Shown here: positions 1 through 8,873 of the stretch, piece after piece | Position numbering within the stretch: position 1 is the stretch's first letter | How the letters are laid out: every line of letters begins with the position of its first letter | Origin: an uncultured bacterium | GTDB taxonomy: Bacteria > Cloacimonadota > Cloacimonadia > Cloacimonadales > Cloacimonadaceae | Length of the DNA stretch: 28,529 nt | Reading direction: 5' to 3' | Assembly (NCBI GenBank): GCA_938009275.1 | Contig: CALLHY010000053.1 | Span: 1 to 28,529, forward strand | Translations under genes and position numbers: made by a program | Notes under the pieces: model-generated | What the model saw: the letters and a program-made list of their open reading frames with translations, nothing else | Told to the model about the DNA's origin: nothing | The model's database searches: none

Positions 1-349
1 TTGGTTAGATAGCATGAGTAAGATAGCAGTTGGATTTCCGATGTAAAATCATTTTAAATCCCTGACATCTGGACGAGTGGACAATAGGAGCTTGTCGTGA
101 AGCTTTAGATTCCATTGTGTCTGCTAAGGATACAGACTGTCCATCCAGCCATCGAAAGTGGTCTGGTAAAACGATAGCTGGATGGGAGTATCTTTGGTTA
201 GTTAATCTCAACCAATAAACAGCTCAGTCCAATTCGAATTACTGCATCAAAGATTAATACTGTATTCAAACTTTGTATTGATGAAACACTTTGAAATCTC
301 TGTCAGTTCTATTCTGGTCAAGATTCCGTTTGATTTAACAATGACGTTC
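1..349. other. Non-coding left edge with a weak stem-loop
   Basis: I see no credible gene in this stretch. The only open frame of note is a 68-codon minus-strand frame from a TTG at 211, with no ribosome binding site and no recognisable domain. A palindromic patch at 245-283 contains the perfect odd palindrome AATACTGTATT (257-267 region) flanked by CATCA(A)/(T)TGATG arms. It lies downstream of the five-gene minus-strand operon and could form a hairpin in the transcript. No T-run follows it in the direction of transcription, so a terminator role is unproven. Confidence 0.3.
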
Positions 350-1003
350 TCATTTTTGGTTACTTAGTGATTTACTTATGCAATTATCGATAACAGATAC
401 TCTAGGTAATCCAGCAATGATAGTAGTGTTTTGTTCTCTATTGATACTCCGAAGATCATTTTGCTTGTGAATCGGTAAATCTTTGAAGTCCTTTGTTACT
501 AATATTACTGATTTGCCTTCATGGGCAGATGCTTGTTCCCTTCCGTGCCCCCTTAGTTCCCTCTCCAGATAATTCTGTCCACCAGCTTTAAGTTCCACAC
601 TAACTTTCTCCCCACCGATAACTTGATCATTACGATGCCCAGAGAAAGTGATTCTATCTTTCGCATCACCAGTGATGTCAGTTACATGCTTATTGCCCTT
701 CTCTGAGATGACTGGTGCTTGCGTTTTGACATTATCAAAATGGGAATTTGAGACATTTTCAACTACTTTTTCCATGATCTTGCCACGAACAAGAGCAGTT
801 TGAACGTGGTTTCCTGATTCAAGAGCTTTATTATATTGGTCAAGAAGTTTGGGGTTTTCTTGAAGAACTTTTCTTAGCTCATATTCGAGTTTTTGCGGAT
901 TCTGCAACTCTCCTATTATTTTACCATAGATATTCTCTGGTTTGGCAGTTGCTTCAGGCTTAACTCTCTCAACTTTGCTAACTGATTCCATTCCTGTTAC
1001 CAT
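350..1003 (-). CDS. Small hypothetical protein, possible PD-(D/E)XK-like nuclease, last gene of the dynamin/HerA operon
   Basis: A 217-aa protein with no signal peptide or membrane segment. The first ~75 residues are rich in charged helix formers. The central part has a candidate restriction-fold site: an Asp in GHRNDQVIGG, then about a dozen residues later a strand ending VSVELKAG, giving an E-x-K, followed by a helix with REQAS whose Gln could be the motif IV residue. The next strand, KSVILVTKD, fits an alpha/beta core. The match is by pattern only, so nuclease function is an inference. The ATG directly abuts the TAA of the HerA-like gene (TAAATG), and a strong GGAGGAGG site lies inside the last codons of that gene, so the two are translationally coupled. 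HerA-type ATPases commonly act with a nuclease partner, which supports the guess. It could instead be a structural adaptor. Confidence 0.75.
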   Translation of the reverse strand: MVTGMESVSKVERVKPEATAKPENIYGKIIGELQNPQKLEYELRKVLQENPKLLDQYNKALESGNHVQTALVRGKIMEKVVENVSNSHFDNVKTQAPVISEKGNKHVTDITGDAKDRITFSGHRNDQVIGGEKVSVELKAGGQNYLERELRGHGREQASAHEGKSVILVTKDFKDLPIHKQNDLRSINREQNTTIIAGLPRVSVIDNCISKSLSNQK

Positions 1004-4000
1004 TTAATCCTCCTCCACTTGAGCTTCTTCCAAGAGTTTATCATCAACAATCTCGGCTTTCTCGGTCCTAAATGCTACTAATAGAGTATGTGCAATTTCC
1101 TTTAATACTGGAGGGTCTTTGAACAAAGTGAGAAGCTTGATCTTTGCTTGAATGTTATTGATTATGCTTGTCGATGTCTGGAGGTATGTAAGAGCATCAT
1201 AGACAATACCTTCTAGTTTCGGTATTGCAAAAAGTATTGGAATCATTCTAACTAATTCATAATCATTTACTGGATTCTCGATAAAATCCATGAGTGATTC
1301 TCTCTTTGCTGGCTCGAGAACATTGTCGTTAAGCCAATTCTTTAGTTCTTCGTTGTCAACACTAACTTCCGGTAAAACACTGTTATCAGGAAATCTGCTA
1401 CCCAGCAACATGCATAACAATGCTGTTGTGGCTTTTCGATTTTTATCAATTTGAAGCGAATAATCAGGATTTTTACAATCCGTTGGTTTTGTGAATTTAT
1501 CGAAGTGGCAGAGGATAGGCTCTAACCAATCATTTTGTTTTACCAGTGCTGTATGATTTTCAAGTGATGCCAATGAGCGCATTTGCTTATCATCCAAATT
1601 AAGCGCACCACCTATTATTTTGCGATCATCTTCGAATGGAGCACGGAAGGCAATCTTAATATTGGTATTGCGTTGTACTGAGTCATCCAGGGCTGATGGA
1701 GACTGATCAACTATTAGCATAGCTTGTCCGAATGCTCTCATCTCTGCTAGCATATTACCAAGGTACTCTACTGCTTGTCCCTGGGGATTGCTGCCTTCCT
1801 GAGACTGGTCTTTGGATACCCTTTTAAGAAGATGATGAGCTTCTTCTAGTATCATCAGATGCTTTAGTTCGTCAGTTTCAGTTTGGGGTTGCGTTATTCG
1901 ATGCTCATATAGCCTTATCAATAGTAAACCCATGAGTATGGATTTTTTTTCAGATGAGCCAATTGAACTAAGATTAATAACACATGATTCGTCAAACAGC
2001 TCTGAAGCAGAGGTTTCCTGGTTTGTGTTTACCAGAAATGTATAGCCCAGGCTACCCCTACAGAGGGACTTCAATCTTGTAGTCAATGCTCCGATATAAG
2101 TACTTTTTGATTCATACTCATATCCTGCATCTTCTACTATCATTGGTATTAGTTCGGCAACGTCCAGGAGAGTGGGGAAAACAGGTGATTCTTTAATGTT
2201 ACTTGAAGTTGACAAATCCCATCCACACTTCTCGTAAGCTTGAATAATAGCTTCTTCAAGAACCTGTGGCATAGCAGCATACATCGGGAAAGCAGCATTA
2301 AATAGCGCGCAAATCCTATCAATGTGCTCATTGATTGTTATATCTGCGTTTTGTGGAAATACAAGCGGATTCAATCTCAAACAATTTTCTGAAGAGCTGT
2401 TTTTGTTGCCTTTGCCGGCTTGATAGTAACGAATGGAGGTATCTTTGTTGGATAGATAAACCAACTCCTTGTACTCGTTTTTAGTCGGCTCAATCACCAA
2501 GAATGGGATTCCTTTTCCGATGTTATTTATTATTACTTTGATGGTATTTGTCTTGCCTACCCCTGTTGTACCAGTTACTAAGGTGTGATAAACCATGTTA
2601 TCAAGTGTTATCTTAACTTTGTGGGTATAGTCTTTGAAAAGATTTCTGACAACTCCAAGAGTTAAACAGTCCTTTGAGCCGTACTCAGATGGAATACCAT
2701 TTATCTCCAAAACTCGAGGTTCCCTTCCATAGCTTATACCGTCAATTACAGTAAGTCCGCATACCGATTTCCGCGGGAAATTCATCAATAGAGACAATTC
2801 TTTACCTGACACAAGTGAAGAGGGGGTAACGTTGACCTTATTAACAACATCAGTATCACCCATAACAAATCGAGGGTGAATTACGTTTTCAAAATAATCG
2901 AGAGTATTCTGTCGTGTACCATCTTGTTTCTGATTCCATATAGTTATTGCTGAATCTTCAACAGCGCTTTCGTTACCTTTGAGCATTCCCTTAAATAATG
3001 AACAAGCTGTGTGTGCCGATTCAGTGTTATCAGATAATATGTAAAACGAAGCGTTCCAAATACCATATGATCTCGAAGCATCAATGCGCTTGAGTTGTTG
3101 ATCAATCTTCGATAGCATTCTCTCAACACCTTTATTGTGCTGTTCAAGACTGATTGATTCACTCTCCCCGGAGGTTTGAGTGCTTCCTTTTGTGTCACTT
3201 ATAGATTCAGCCTTAGAATTACCGGTTTGATTACTTTCTCCACCAGTGTTGCTTTCATTTGAGGACAATGATTCAGTGTGTGATTCATTTTTCTCCCCCA
3301 TTAAGCCTCCAACCATGCCTCCAATTGCACCGCCGATTAACATTCCTATAGGGCCACCTACTTTTCCTAAAGTAGCACCAATTCCAGCCCCCACTGCTGC
3401 TCGATTGGTCGATTTTCCTTCAGTATCGCTCTTAGACACGGAAGAGCCTTGGGTGAAGCTTTGGGATAATGTGACGCTTTTTGATAATGTTTCAGTAACC
3501 CCTTTTGTTATAGATTCGGTAACAGCTTGAGATTCGTTAATACTCATACTGAGTTGAGTTTTTTGATACAGTGAAAGGGTGGTGGCCATGCTTTCATATC
3601 CAGATTGTAATGATGTAAGTTGGTCGTGATTAACTGGTTCAGCCAAAATCATAGCAGTGTATTCCTTGCCATACATCGCATCGATAAATCTTTCTAAACC
3701 CTGAGTAAACTGACCATTATCATCATGTTTAAGACTAGGTATGAATGAAGTTGACCCGATAGCCCATGTTTGAGTTACTTTCCGCATATCTGCTGTGTCG
3801 AGAATTGAGTTAATTTCGTTTTCCTTTAAGGATCTGTGGTCAGAACCAGGAAAATTCCCTTCAAGGGCTTGCTCCAATAGCTTAATGCCACTTGAAGCAG
3901 GTTTGGATTGGGTAGACGAACGAATACCCATGTAAAAATGCGTTTCACCGCTATTTGATTTGATAATCAAAGCTACAGTATAATCGGGGTGAAGCGTAGC

Positions 4001-4252
4001 CAATACGTTCAACAGATTTTCTAAGGCACTTTTTTTATCGTCATGCACTATCCTCGTGATCTCGACTAATCGGAAATTCATAGAATTTCTGATTTCGATC
4101 CCTGAATCTCTCATAGGAACTATTTTCATGGCATCAATCTTATTGAGGTATGTTTTGTTTACCAAGTCATAAGCAATGTTATACATATTTGCCGCTTCAG
4201 CTGCCATTTCACTACGTTTAGTGCGAATAGAGACGATCTTATTCTCAGTCAT
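1004..4252 (-). CDS. HerA/VirB4-type (DUF87-like) ATPase with Ser-rich and glycine-zipper insertion
   Basis: A large P-loop ATPase of about 1082 aa in the FtsK/HerA/VirB4 translocase superfamily. It has Walker A GTTGVGKT at about 561-568, Walker B MILEEAHH at about 800-807, and the sensor segment IVDQSPSALD near 850, which is the usual HerA/VirB4 order. The N-terminal ~225 residues are a separate alpha/beta domain. Residues ~225-370 are an unusual insertion: a Ser/Thr/Glu-rich stretch, a hydrophobic glycine zipper of about 36 residues (GIGATLGK..GGPIGMLIGGAIGG), then another Ser/Gly/Asn-rich stretch. The glycine zipper suggests membrane insertion or oligomerisation. I chose the ATG at 4252 over an in-frame ATG at 4285, because GGTGGAGG sits just upstream and the earlier start would lie inside the preceding gene. 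It probably pumps or unwinds DNA, or powers a membrane complex. Confidence in the family is high; the role is inferred. Confidence 0.9.
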   Translation of the reverse strand: MTENKIVSIRTKRSEMAAEAANMYNIAYDLVNKTYLNKIDAMKIVPMRDSGIEIRNSMNFRLVEITRIVHDDKKSALENLLNVLATLHPDYTVALIIKSNSGETHFYMGIRSSTQSKPASSGIKLLEQALEGNFPGSDHRSLKENEINSILDTADMRKVTQTWAIGSTSFIPSLKHDDNGQFTQGLERFIDAMYGKEYTAMILAEPVNHDQLTSLQSGYESMATTLSLYQKTQLSMSINESQAVTESITKGVTETLSKSVTLSQSFTQGSSVSKSDTEGKSTNRAAVGAGIGATLGKVGGPIGMLIGGAIGGMVGGLMGEKNESHTESLSSNESNTGGESNQTGNSKAESISDTKGSTQTSGESESISLEQHNKGVERMLSKIDQQLKRIDASRSYGIWNASFYILSDNTESAHTACSLFKGMLKGNESAVEDSAITIWNQKQDGTRQNTLDYFENVIHPRFVMGDTDVVNKVNVTPSSLVSGKELSLLMNFPRKSVCGLTVIDGISYGREPRVLEINGIPSEYGSKDCLTLGVVRNLFKDYTHKVKITLDNMVYHTLVTGTTGVGKTNTIKVIINNIGKGIPFLVIEPTKNEYKELVYLSNKDTSIRYYQAGKGNKNSSSENCLRLNPLVFPQNADITINEHIDRICALFNAAFPMYAAMPQVLEEAIIQAYEKCGWDLSTSSNIKESPVFPTLLDVAELIPMIVEDAGYEYESKSTYIGALTTRLKSLCRGSLGYTFLVNTNQETSASELFDESCVINLSSIGSSEKKSILMGLLLIRLYEHRITQPQTETDELKHLMILEEAHHLLKRVSKDQSQEGSNPQGQAVEYLGNMLAEMRAFGQAMLIVDQSPSALDDSVQRNTNIKIAFRAPFEDDRKIIGGALNLDDKQMRSLASLENHTALVKQNDWLEPILCHFDKFTKPTDCKNPDYSLQIDKNRKATTALLCMLLGSRFPDNSVLPEVSVDNEELKNWLNDNVLEPAKRESLMDFIENPVNDYELVRMIPILFAIPKLEGIVYDALTYLQTSTSIINNIQAKIKLLTLFKDPPVLKEIAHTLLVAFRTEKAEIVDDKLLEEAQVEED

Positions 4253-4256
4253 TATT

Positions 4257-4264
4257 CCTCCACC
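4257..4264 (-). promoter_or_regulatory. Ribosome binding site deciding the HerA-like start
   Basis: On the minus strand GGTGGAGG overlaps the end of the stop codon of the tail-anchored protein gene and is followed by AATA and then ATG (4252-4250). The spacing is ideal for the downstream ATG. The upstream in-frame ATG at 4285 has no such site. The arrangement suggests coupled termination and reinitiation between the two genes. Confidence 0.65.
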
Positions 4265-5067
4265 TAACTTTTGAAAAGTAGCCATAAAACAACAGGAATA
4301 GCTATCACAATCCCCGCTGCAATCAGAATATAGGTGAGAGTGTTATCTTGCTTACCCATGCCCTCAGTCGACTTGTCGTCATTCTCGTTCGAGCGGACAC
4401 TCTCTTCTTGAGGCGATGTATCCTGAACATCTTCTCTATCAAGATATTGCCTAACTTTTAGCATATGCTCAAACCTCTCTTTGGAGAAGTTATGCATCAT
4501 ATCGCTTGTAAGCCCGTGCCAGTAGTTATCATCCCATGAGTTTTCATTATCATCTATGGGATACAAGTCCTCATCGTGATTCTGCAATAGTTCTGGTTTT
4601 TTCTCAACTGAATAAATGAATGCCTTAAGTGCCTTCTTTGCTTCTACATTCAGAATACCGACCAGCTCTGATCTTAAGCGCTCAAGATTGCTTTCATGTA
4701 TTAGCACATCAAGTTTTTGCTTAACAGCATCATCTAACAATACATCGTGGGCTTTAACTATCTCTGGCTTTGCCTTCATGGCTTTTACTACCTCGAATAG
4801 ATGTTTTAACCTCTCTTTGGAGAAGTTATGCATCATATCACTTGTCAATCCATGCCAGTAGTCTTCGTCCCAAGATGTTACATCTGAATTTATAGGATAT
4901 AGCAATTCATCATTGGGTTCAAAAATATTCAGAGTCCTTGAATTGACAACATCCAAAGCTCCTGTGATTTTTTTAACAGATTGATTTGCATATCCGATGA
5001 TGATAGATCTGGCTAACGGAATATTAGCATCGTCAATCGCTTTGATTAAGTCGAAATACTGATTCAT
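4264..5067 (-). CDS. Tail-anchored membrane protein with internal ~112-residue duplication
   Basis: A 267-aa protein of unrecognised family. Two copies of one domain are evident. Copy 1 contains LLYPI..SWDEDYWHG at about 55-72 and copy 2 contains DLYPI..SWDDNYWHG at about 167-184. Each is followed by the same 16 residues, WHGLTSDMMHNFSKER, starting at 71 and 183, an offset of 112. A charged, low-complexity linker (~208-240) leads to one hydrophobic C-terminal segment (~244-264, LTYILIAAGIVIAIPVVLWL) and a short FKS tail. With no N-terminal signal, the soluble repeats should face the cytoplasm. The gene lies between the 751-aa GTPase (24-nt gap) and the HerA-like ATPase (11-nt gap to the preferred start). 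An AAGGAG ribosome binding site precedes the ATG. I infer a membrane receptor or adaptor for the operon's GTPases or ATPase. Confidence 0.88.
   Translation of the reverse strand: MNQYFDLIKAIDDANIPLARSIIIGYANQSVKKITGALDVVNSRTLNIFEPNDELLYPINSDVTSWDEDYWHGLTSDMMHNFSKERLKHLFEVVKAMKAKPEIVKAHDVLLDDAVKQKLDVLIHESNLERLRSELVGILNVEAKKALKAFIYSVEKKPELLQNHDEDLYPIDDNENSWDDNYWHGLTSDMMHNFSKERFEHMLKVRQYLDREDVQDTSPQEESVRSNENDDKSTEGMGKQDNTLTYILIAAGIVIAIPVVLWLLFKS
4472..4863 (-). repeat. Direct repeat pair inside the tail-anchored protein gene
   Basis: A block beginning at 4472 and another at 4808 share an identical 32-nt stretch, and similarity then continues with scattered third-position changes to about 4528 and 4864. 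The 336-nt offset is an exact multiple of three and matches the 112-residue protein repeat. Near-identity at DNA level within the core indicates either a fairly recent duplication or gene conversion between the two halves. Confidence 0.8.
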
Positions 5068-5090
5068 GTGATACTCCTTACTCCTTGTGA

Positions 5091-7346
5091 TTAAATTGCT
5101 AAGACATTATCTAATTCAGTCTGAAAACTATGAAGCCAGTCTATCTTAGCTTCGTTATTCTTCAAAGATGCTTCAAGAGATTCCTTGGATGAAGTTTTCT
5201 CCCTCATCTCTTGTAACATTGTATCAATCTGCTTATCGATGCTATCCATCTGCTGAATGAACTTGATCTTACATTCTTCAACCTGTTCGGATGACACTTT
5301 TTCTGCTTGCTTCTCATTTTCTGCTAGTGCAGCTCGTATTTCATTAGCGAAGTTCTGATAAAGTGAATTAGGATTTATTACTTCCTTATTCTCATATTCA
5401 TTAACCCACTCTTTTGATGAAAATAGCGTAAATGGATTCCATGATGAAAACCACTTTCTTTCATAGTGTCCTCCAGTAATTACTCTTCTGGTCTCCTTCA
5501 CTTCTTGTATCATTCTACCGGTATCTAAAATGAGTTGGGCAGATTTAGCCAGTGCTTTTATGGTTGGAGAAACATCGCCAATATCACCGATCAGGTCTCT
5601 GACGTACTTATTGTAATCTTCTTTCAGGTCATTGATTCTGGACAATACTTCATCTTGAATCATTTTGTCTAGTTCTAATTGGATACTACTAATCACATAC
5701 GTAGCTTGTGTTGTGATCCCTTTCATTAACACTTCAGCAGTTTTGGGGCTTACTTCATCGGTTCCAAGTTGCTTTTGGAAATCGTTCAGACTCCTATTGA
5801 AGTCAATTTCAATTTTTCTTACCTTATCAGCATACTCTTTTGATTTCTTCCAAGAATAGCCCGCTAATTGAGTTTTAAACTTTTTAGCCTCTTTACCCTT
5901 ATGTAGTTTGTCCTGGATATCCTCAATATTTCTATTGACCAGTTCGATATTACCAATGCTCTTACGTAGCTCAGCGTCAAGATTTGCCAGAGTCTCATGC
6001 TTTCTCAGGATGTGTTCAAAAGACATCTTTGCATCAAATATTTTTGCTGGCAAGGCATATTTTACGAGATATTCTTGAATAACTTCCTCTATTATCGGTA
6101 CACCACTGTTAAGCATAGCCAGTGAATATGCATCATTATCTTTCATAGCTTGGGCTATTCGTTTATTGACGGCTTTACTAACTGTGGGACTAAGTGGCAT
6201 ATATTGTTCCATGCCCATTTCTTGCACTTCATTAAAAATTTCAATCCCACTCTCCATGTCCTTCTTTTCTTGCCTTGTAAGGTTAGTCCCGTTTTGAAAC
6301 TCACGAATCAATTTGGATAATCTTGCTGATACGGGGTAAATGTTTGGATTGGGTAAACCATTACTTTCAAGATACTTGCGGACTTTAGAAAGACCAGATT
6401 GGATGTCTTCTTTTTCTGAATCAAATTCATCAATTTTATTTACTACAAACATGAATCTATCATGCGATTGCTTACCCCCCCTCATCATTTCTTGGGACAC
6501 AATGTTGAGAAGGGCTTGATCATCAGTTGTGCTTAATTGGGTGGCATTTAGTATATAAAGAATCAAAGGCTTCTGATCGTCTTTAATTGCACTCAAAGTG
6601 CATTCCCTGTGTTGAGAATTCATGGAATTATTCGGGCCTGGTGTGTCTACGAGAACAAGACGGATGTTATCTGACTTAATCATAGGGATGTTACCGCGTA
6701 TTTCGATCAATGGGACTTTGTCATCATTCCATTCTTTCAATATCTCTTTGTTAACCTTTATCCAGTCTTTGGTATCGTTTCCATCGCATATTCGACCTTG
6801 AAAGTAGTCCATATTATCATAATCAGCAATAGTTGTAATAGTTGCAGTGCAAGCACTATTCTCAGATGGTTGGATATCTTCTCCCAAGATAGCATTAATA
6901 AGTGTAGACTTGCCAGCACTCATTGTAGCAACAACACAAATTTCAAATTCAGGACTGAGTGCTTTGTTAAAAGCATGGTCAATTTCATCTGTTTTAAAGT
7001 CATCTATTGGCCCTTGCTTAGCTTTTTCAAACAGTTGTTTTAAGAGTGTTGTCTTTTGGTCTGGATTTGCCTGCTCTTTTGAAAGGTGCACCAACTTTAT
7101 CTTATAGTTGTAGGACTTCGCTACCTCGACCAAATCATTAAAATCCTGTTCGATTCCCATGAAGTTAATTTCATAAGAATCATCATTACAATAGTCGATC
7201 ATATGCGGGATGAATTCTGCCAACCAAACCTGCATTCGCTTTCCATTAACCAATTCATTAAGGGGTCCATCCGATAACTTCTCATTGTTAATCGCAATAT
7301 CAGTTTTGTTTAAATACGGGTTGTGAACAAGCTTAATCTGAGTCAT
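5091..7346 (-). CDS. Large dynamin-like GTPase (751 aa)
   Basis: A dynamin-superfamily GTPase. Residues 1-125 form an N-terminal domain. The G domain starts about 134, with P-loop ATMSAGKST at 140-148, switch threonines in CTATITT near 166-172, DTPG at 234-237 and NKID at 303-306. From about 430 to the end the protein is long, helical and Glu/Lys-rich with coiled-coil character, as in bacterial dynamin-like proteins that form a neck/trunk around the G domain. A short hydrophobic/aromatic region near 620-640 (WFSSWNPFTLF) could touch membrane. The ATG overlaps the end of the 493-aa GTPase gene by 14 nt and has a GGAG site. Such GTPases bind and remodel membranes, and bacterial examples protect infected cells. 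The pairing recalls Eleos (LeoA/LeoBC), but I cannot verify orthology. Confidence 0.92.
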   Translation of the reverse strand: MTQIKLVHNPYLNKTDIAINNEKLSDGPLNELVNGKRMQVWLAEFIPHMIDYCNDDSYEINFMGIEQDFNDLVEVAKSYNYKIKLVHLSKEQANPDQKTTLLKQLFEKAKQGPIDDFKTDEIDHAFNKALSPEFEICVVATMSAGKSTLINAILGEDIQPSENSACTATITTIADYDNMDYFQGRICDGNDTKDWIKVNKEILKEWNDDKVPLIEIRGNIPMIKSDNIRLVLVDTPGPNNSMNSQHRECTLSAIKDDQKPLILYILNATQLSTTDDQALLNIVSQEMMRGGKQSHDRFMFVVNKIDEFDSEKEDIQSGLSKVRKYLESNGLPNPNIYPVSARLSKLIREFQNGTNLTRQEKKDMESGIEIFNEVQEMGMEQYMPLSPTVSKAVNKRIAQAMKDNDAYSLAMLNSGVPIIEEVIQEYLVKYALPAKIFDAKMSFEHILRKHETLANLDAELRKSIGNIELVNRNIEDIQDKLHKGKEAKKFKTQLAGYSWKKSKEYADKVRKIEIDFNRSLNDFQKQLGTDEVSPKTAEVLMKGITTQATYVISSIQLELDKMIQDEVLSRINDLKEDYNKYVRDLIGDIGDVSPTIKALAKSAQLILDTGRMIQEVKETRRVITGGHYERKWFSSWNPFTLFSSKEWVNEYENKEVINPNSLYQNFANEIRAALAENEKQAEKVSSEQVEECKIKFIQQMDSIDKQIDTMLQEMREKTSSKESLEASLKNNEAKIDWLHSFQTELDNVLAI

Positions 7347-8814
7347 GTTTATCTCCTTGATTGTTATTTATCCATTGGTATAAGCTTTTCGCTTTGTGCT
7401 TGTTTAACACTCTTGAAACTCGTATCATAGTCTTAGGAAGTGCATTCTGAACGATTAGATGTTCAAAATATACTTCAAGAGTATGTAGACCAGTCGAATA
7501 GAGGAATCTGTTCAGTTCTGCTCTCGATACACAAACATCATTTCGGATAGTGAATTTTCTGGTATCATCACTATTCTGGTTTACTTCCTTTCCATGCCCA
7601 TCAATACCTTCTTCTATCATATCCTTGATATCCTTACCAATTATCGTAGAGTTGAGCACAAGTTTGGGATAGGACTTGATTTGATCTATATACTTAACAA
7701 GGTCTAACTGCTCATGTTTACTCAATTTTGCGCCACACGAGAGTTTTCTTGCTAATAGCGCAGCTTCAGCCATAATCGGGAGTATTTTGGGACTTCTAAA
7801 GCCAATTCCCAACAAGTATTTTCTTACTTTTTGGGTGATTTTCTTTAAACTCTCTCCATCCTCTTCATCAAATTGATCGGCTTTGCTTATAACAAATAGA
7901 GTTCTTTTATCAAATTTCTTATTTGACTTCTTTGTCTCCAATATCTGATTAAGCATCGTTCTCTCATCATCTGTCCCAAGATTATTCGCGTTTAGAAGAA
8001 AAACGATTACTCCAAATTGGTGATTAACAAGAGCTCTGGATAGCGTATTAGCGTGCCTTCCATCACATGAGTAATTTGGGCCTGGAGTATCATATAGCAC
8101 CAATCTAGCACCAGTATTCCTGACGAATGGTAGGTTCCCTTCGATTTCAACAAGCTTACACTCGTCCGTTGAATTCCACTCTTTCAGAAGCTGGGGCGAG
8201 GCTACTTGCCAGGAGCTTATATTATCTCCAAAAGCAGCCCTGCATTTGTATGTTTTCATGGCATCATTATCCTCAATGCGAGTAACCATAGCAGTACATG
8301 CTTGGTTAGCAGTTGGAAGTAAGTCTAATCCTAGCATTGCATTGATAAGTGTTGATTTACCAGAACTCATTGGTGCCATTAGCATAACTTCAAAGTTATT
8401 ATCGAGAGCTTCCTTAAACTCCCTGTAAAAGCTCCTGTTTTCAAAAAAACTCATTAGCTCTCTGTACTTACTAAGGGCTATTTGGTTTTCGTCCATATTA
8501 CCGTAATTATCCATAGATTTTCTTTCTCCCTGTTGTGCGACCGTGACACACATATTTTTTATAGATTGATTTGATCTTTCTTGGAGTAGCTTCTCAGTGC
8601 AATTCTCAAACAAATCTTTGACTCTGTCAGGCAATGCTGATTTATCATGATCGGTTGTAACTATTTCGCTACTTATAAGTGATTTAACTGCTTTTATTAT
8701 GGGAACAAGTTGATTTATTATGAACTCATCTTTTTGCATTTTGTCTCGCTTATCAATGCATTTGGTGATTAAACATGCAGCCTGAGTTTTCCATTGTTCG
8801 CTAAACACTTGCAT
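7333..8814 (-). CDS. Short dynamin-like GTPase (493 aa)
   Basis: A second dynamin-family GTPase with a different build. It has a helical N-terminal domain (~1-135), then a G domain with P-loop APMSSGKST at 147-155, CTAMVT switch segment at ~173-178, DTPG at 242-245 and SKAD at 310-313. The final ~130 residues are short compared with the partner and lack the long coiled-coil trunk. It should therefore depend on the 751-aa GTPase, encoded directly downstream with a 14-nt overlap, to make a full assembly. AAGGAAAGGAATTA precedes the ATG. It is the first effector-type gene after the WYL regulator (59-nt gap). The two GTPases share the same P-loop context (KSTLINA) and the CTA and DTPGPN motifs, so they are probably paralogues. 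Confidence 0.92.
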   Translation of the reverse strand: MQVFSEQWKTQAACLITKCIDKRDKMQKDEFIINQLVPIIKAVKSLISSEIVTTDHDKSALPDRVKDLFENCTEKLLQERSNQSIKNMCVTVAQQGERKSMDNYGNMDENQIALSKYRELMSFFENRSFYREFKEALDNNFEVMLMAPMSSGKSTLINAMLGLDLLPTANQACTAMVTRIEDNDAMKTYKCRAAFGDNISSWQVASPQLLKEWNSTDECKLVEIEGNLPFVRNTGARLVLYDTPGPNYSCDGRHANTLSRALVNHQFGVIVFLLNANNLGTDDERTMLNQILETKKSNKKFDKRTLFVISKADQFDEEDGESLKKITQKVRKYLLGIGFRSPKILPIMAEAALLARKLSCGAKLSKHEQLDLVKYIDQIKSYPKLVLNSTIIGKDIKDMIEEGIDGHGKEVNQNSDDTRKFTIRNDVCVSRAELNRFLYSTGLHTLEVYFEHLIVQNALPKTMIRVSRVLNKHKAKSLYQWINNNQGDKHDSD

Positions 8815-8873
8815 TATTAATTCCTTTCCTTACTTGGGACTGTGCAGCCAGATGGCATGAGGGTTGGACTTTT

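Noticed and set aside
5..211. 68-codon minus-strand frame with HPAIVLPDHFRWL, faintly like a RAYT/IS200 transposase segment
   Set aside because: TTG start without a ribosome binding site, the HxH catalytic pair is not present (one position is Phe-Arg), and nothing else of such a transposase is found nearby.
245..283. Rho-independent terminator for the left operon
   Set aside because: The palindrome is imperfect, A+T-rich and not followed by a T-run on the transcribed strand.
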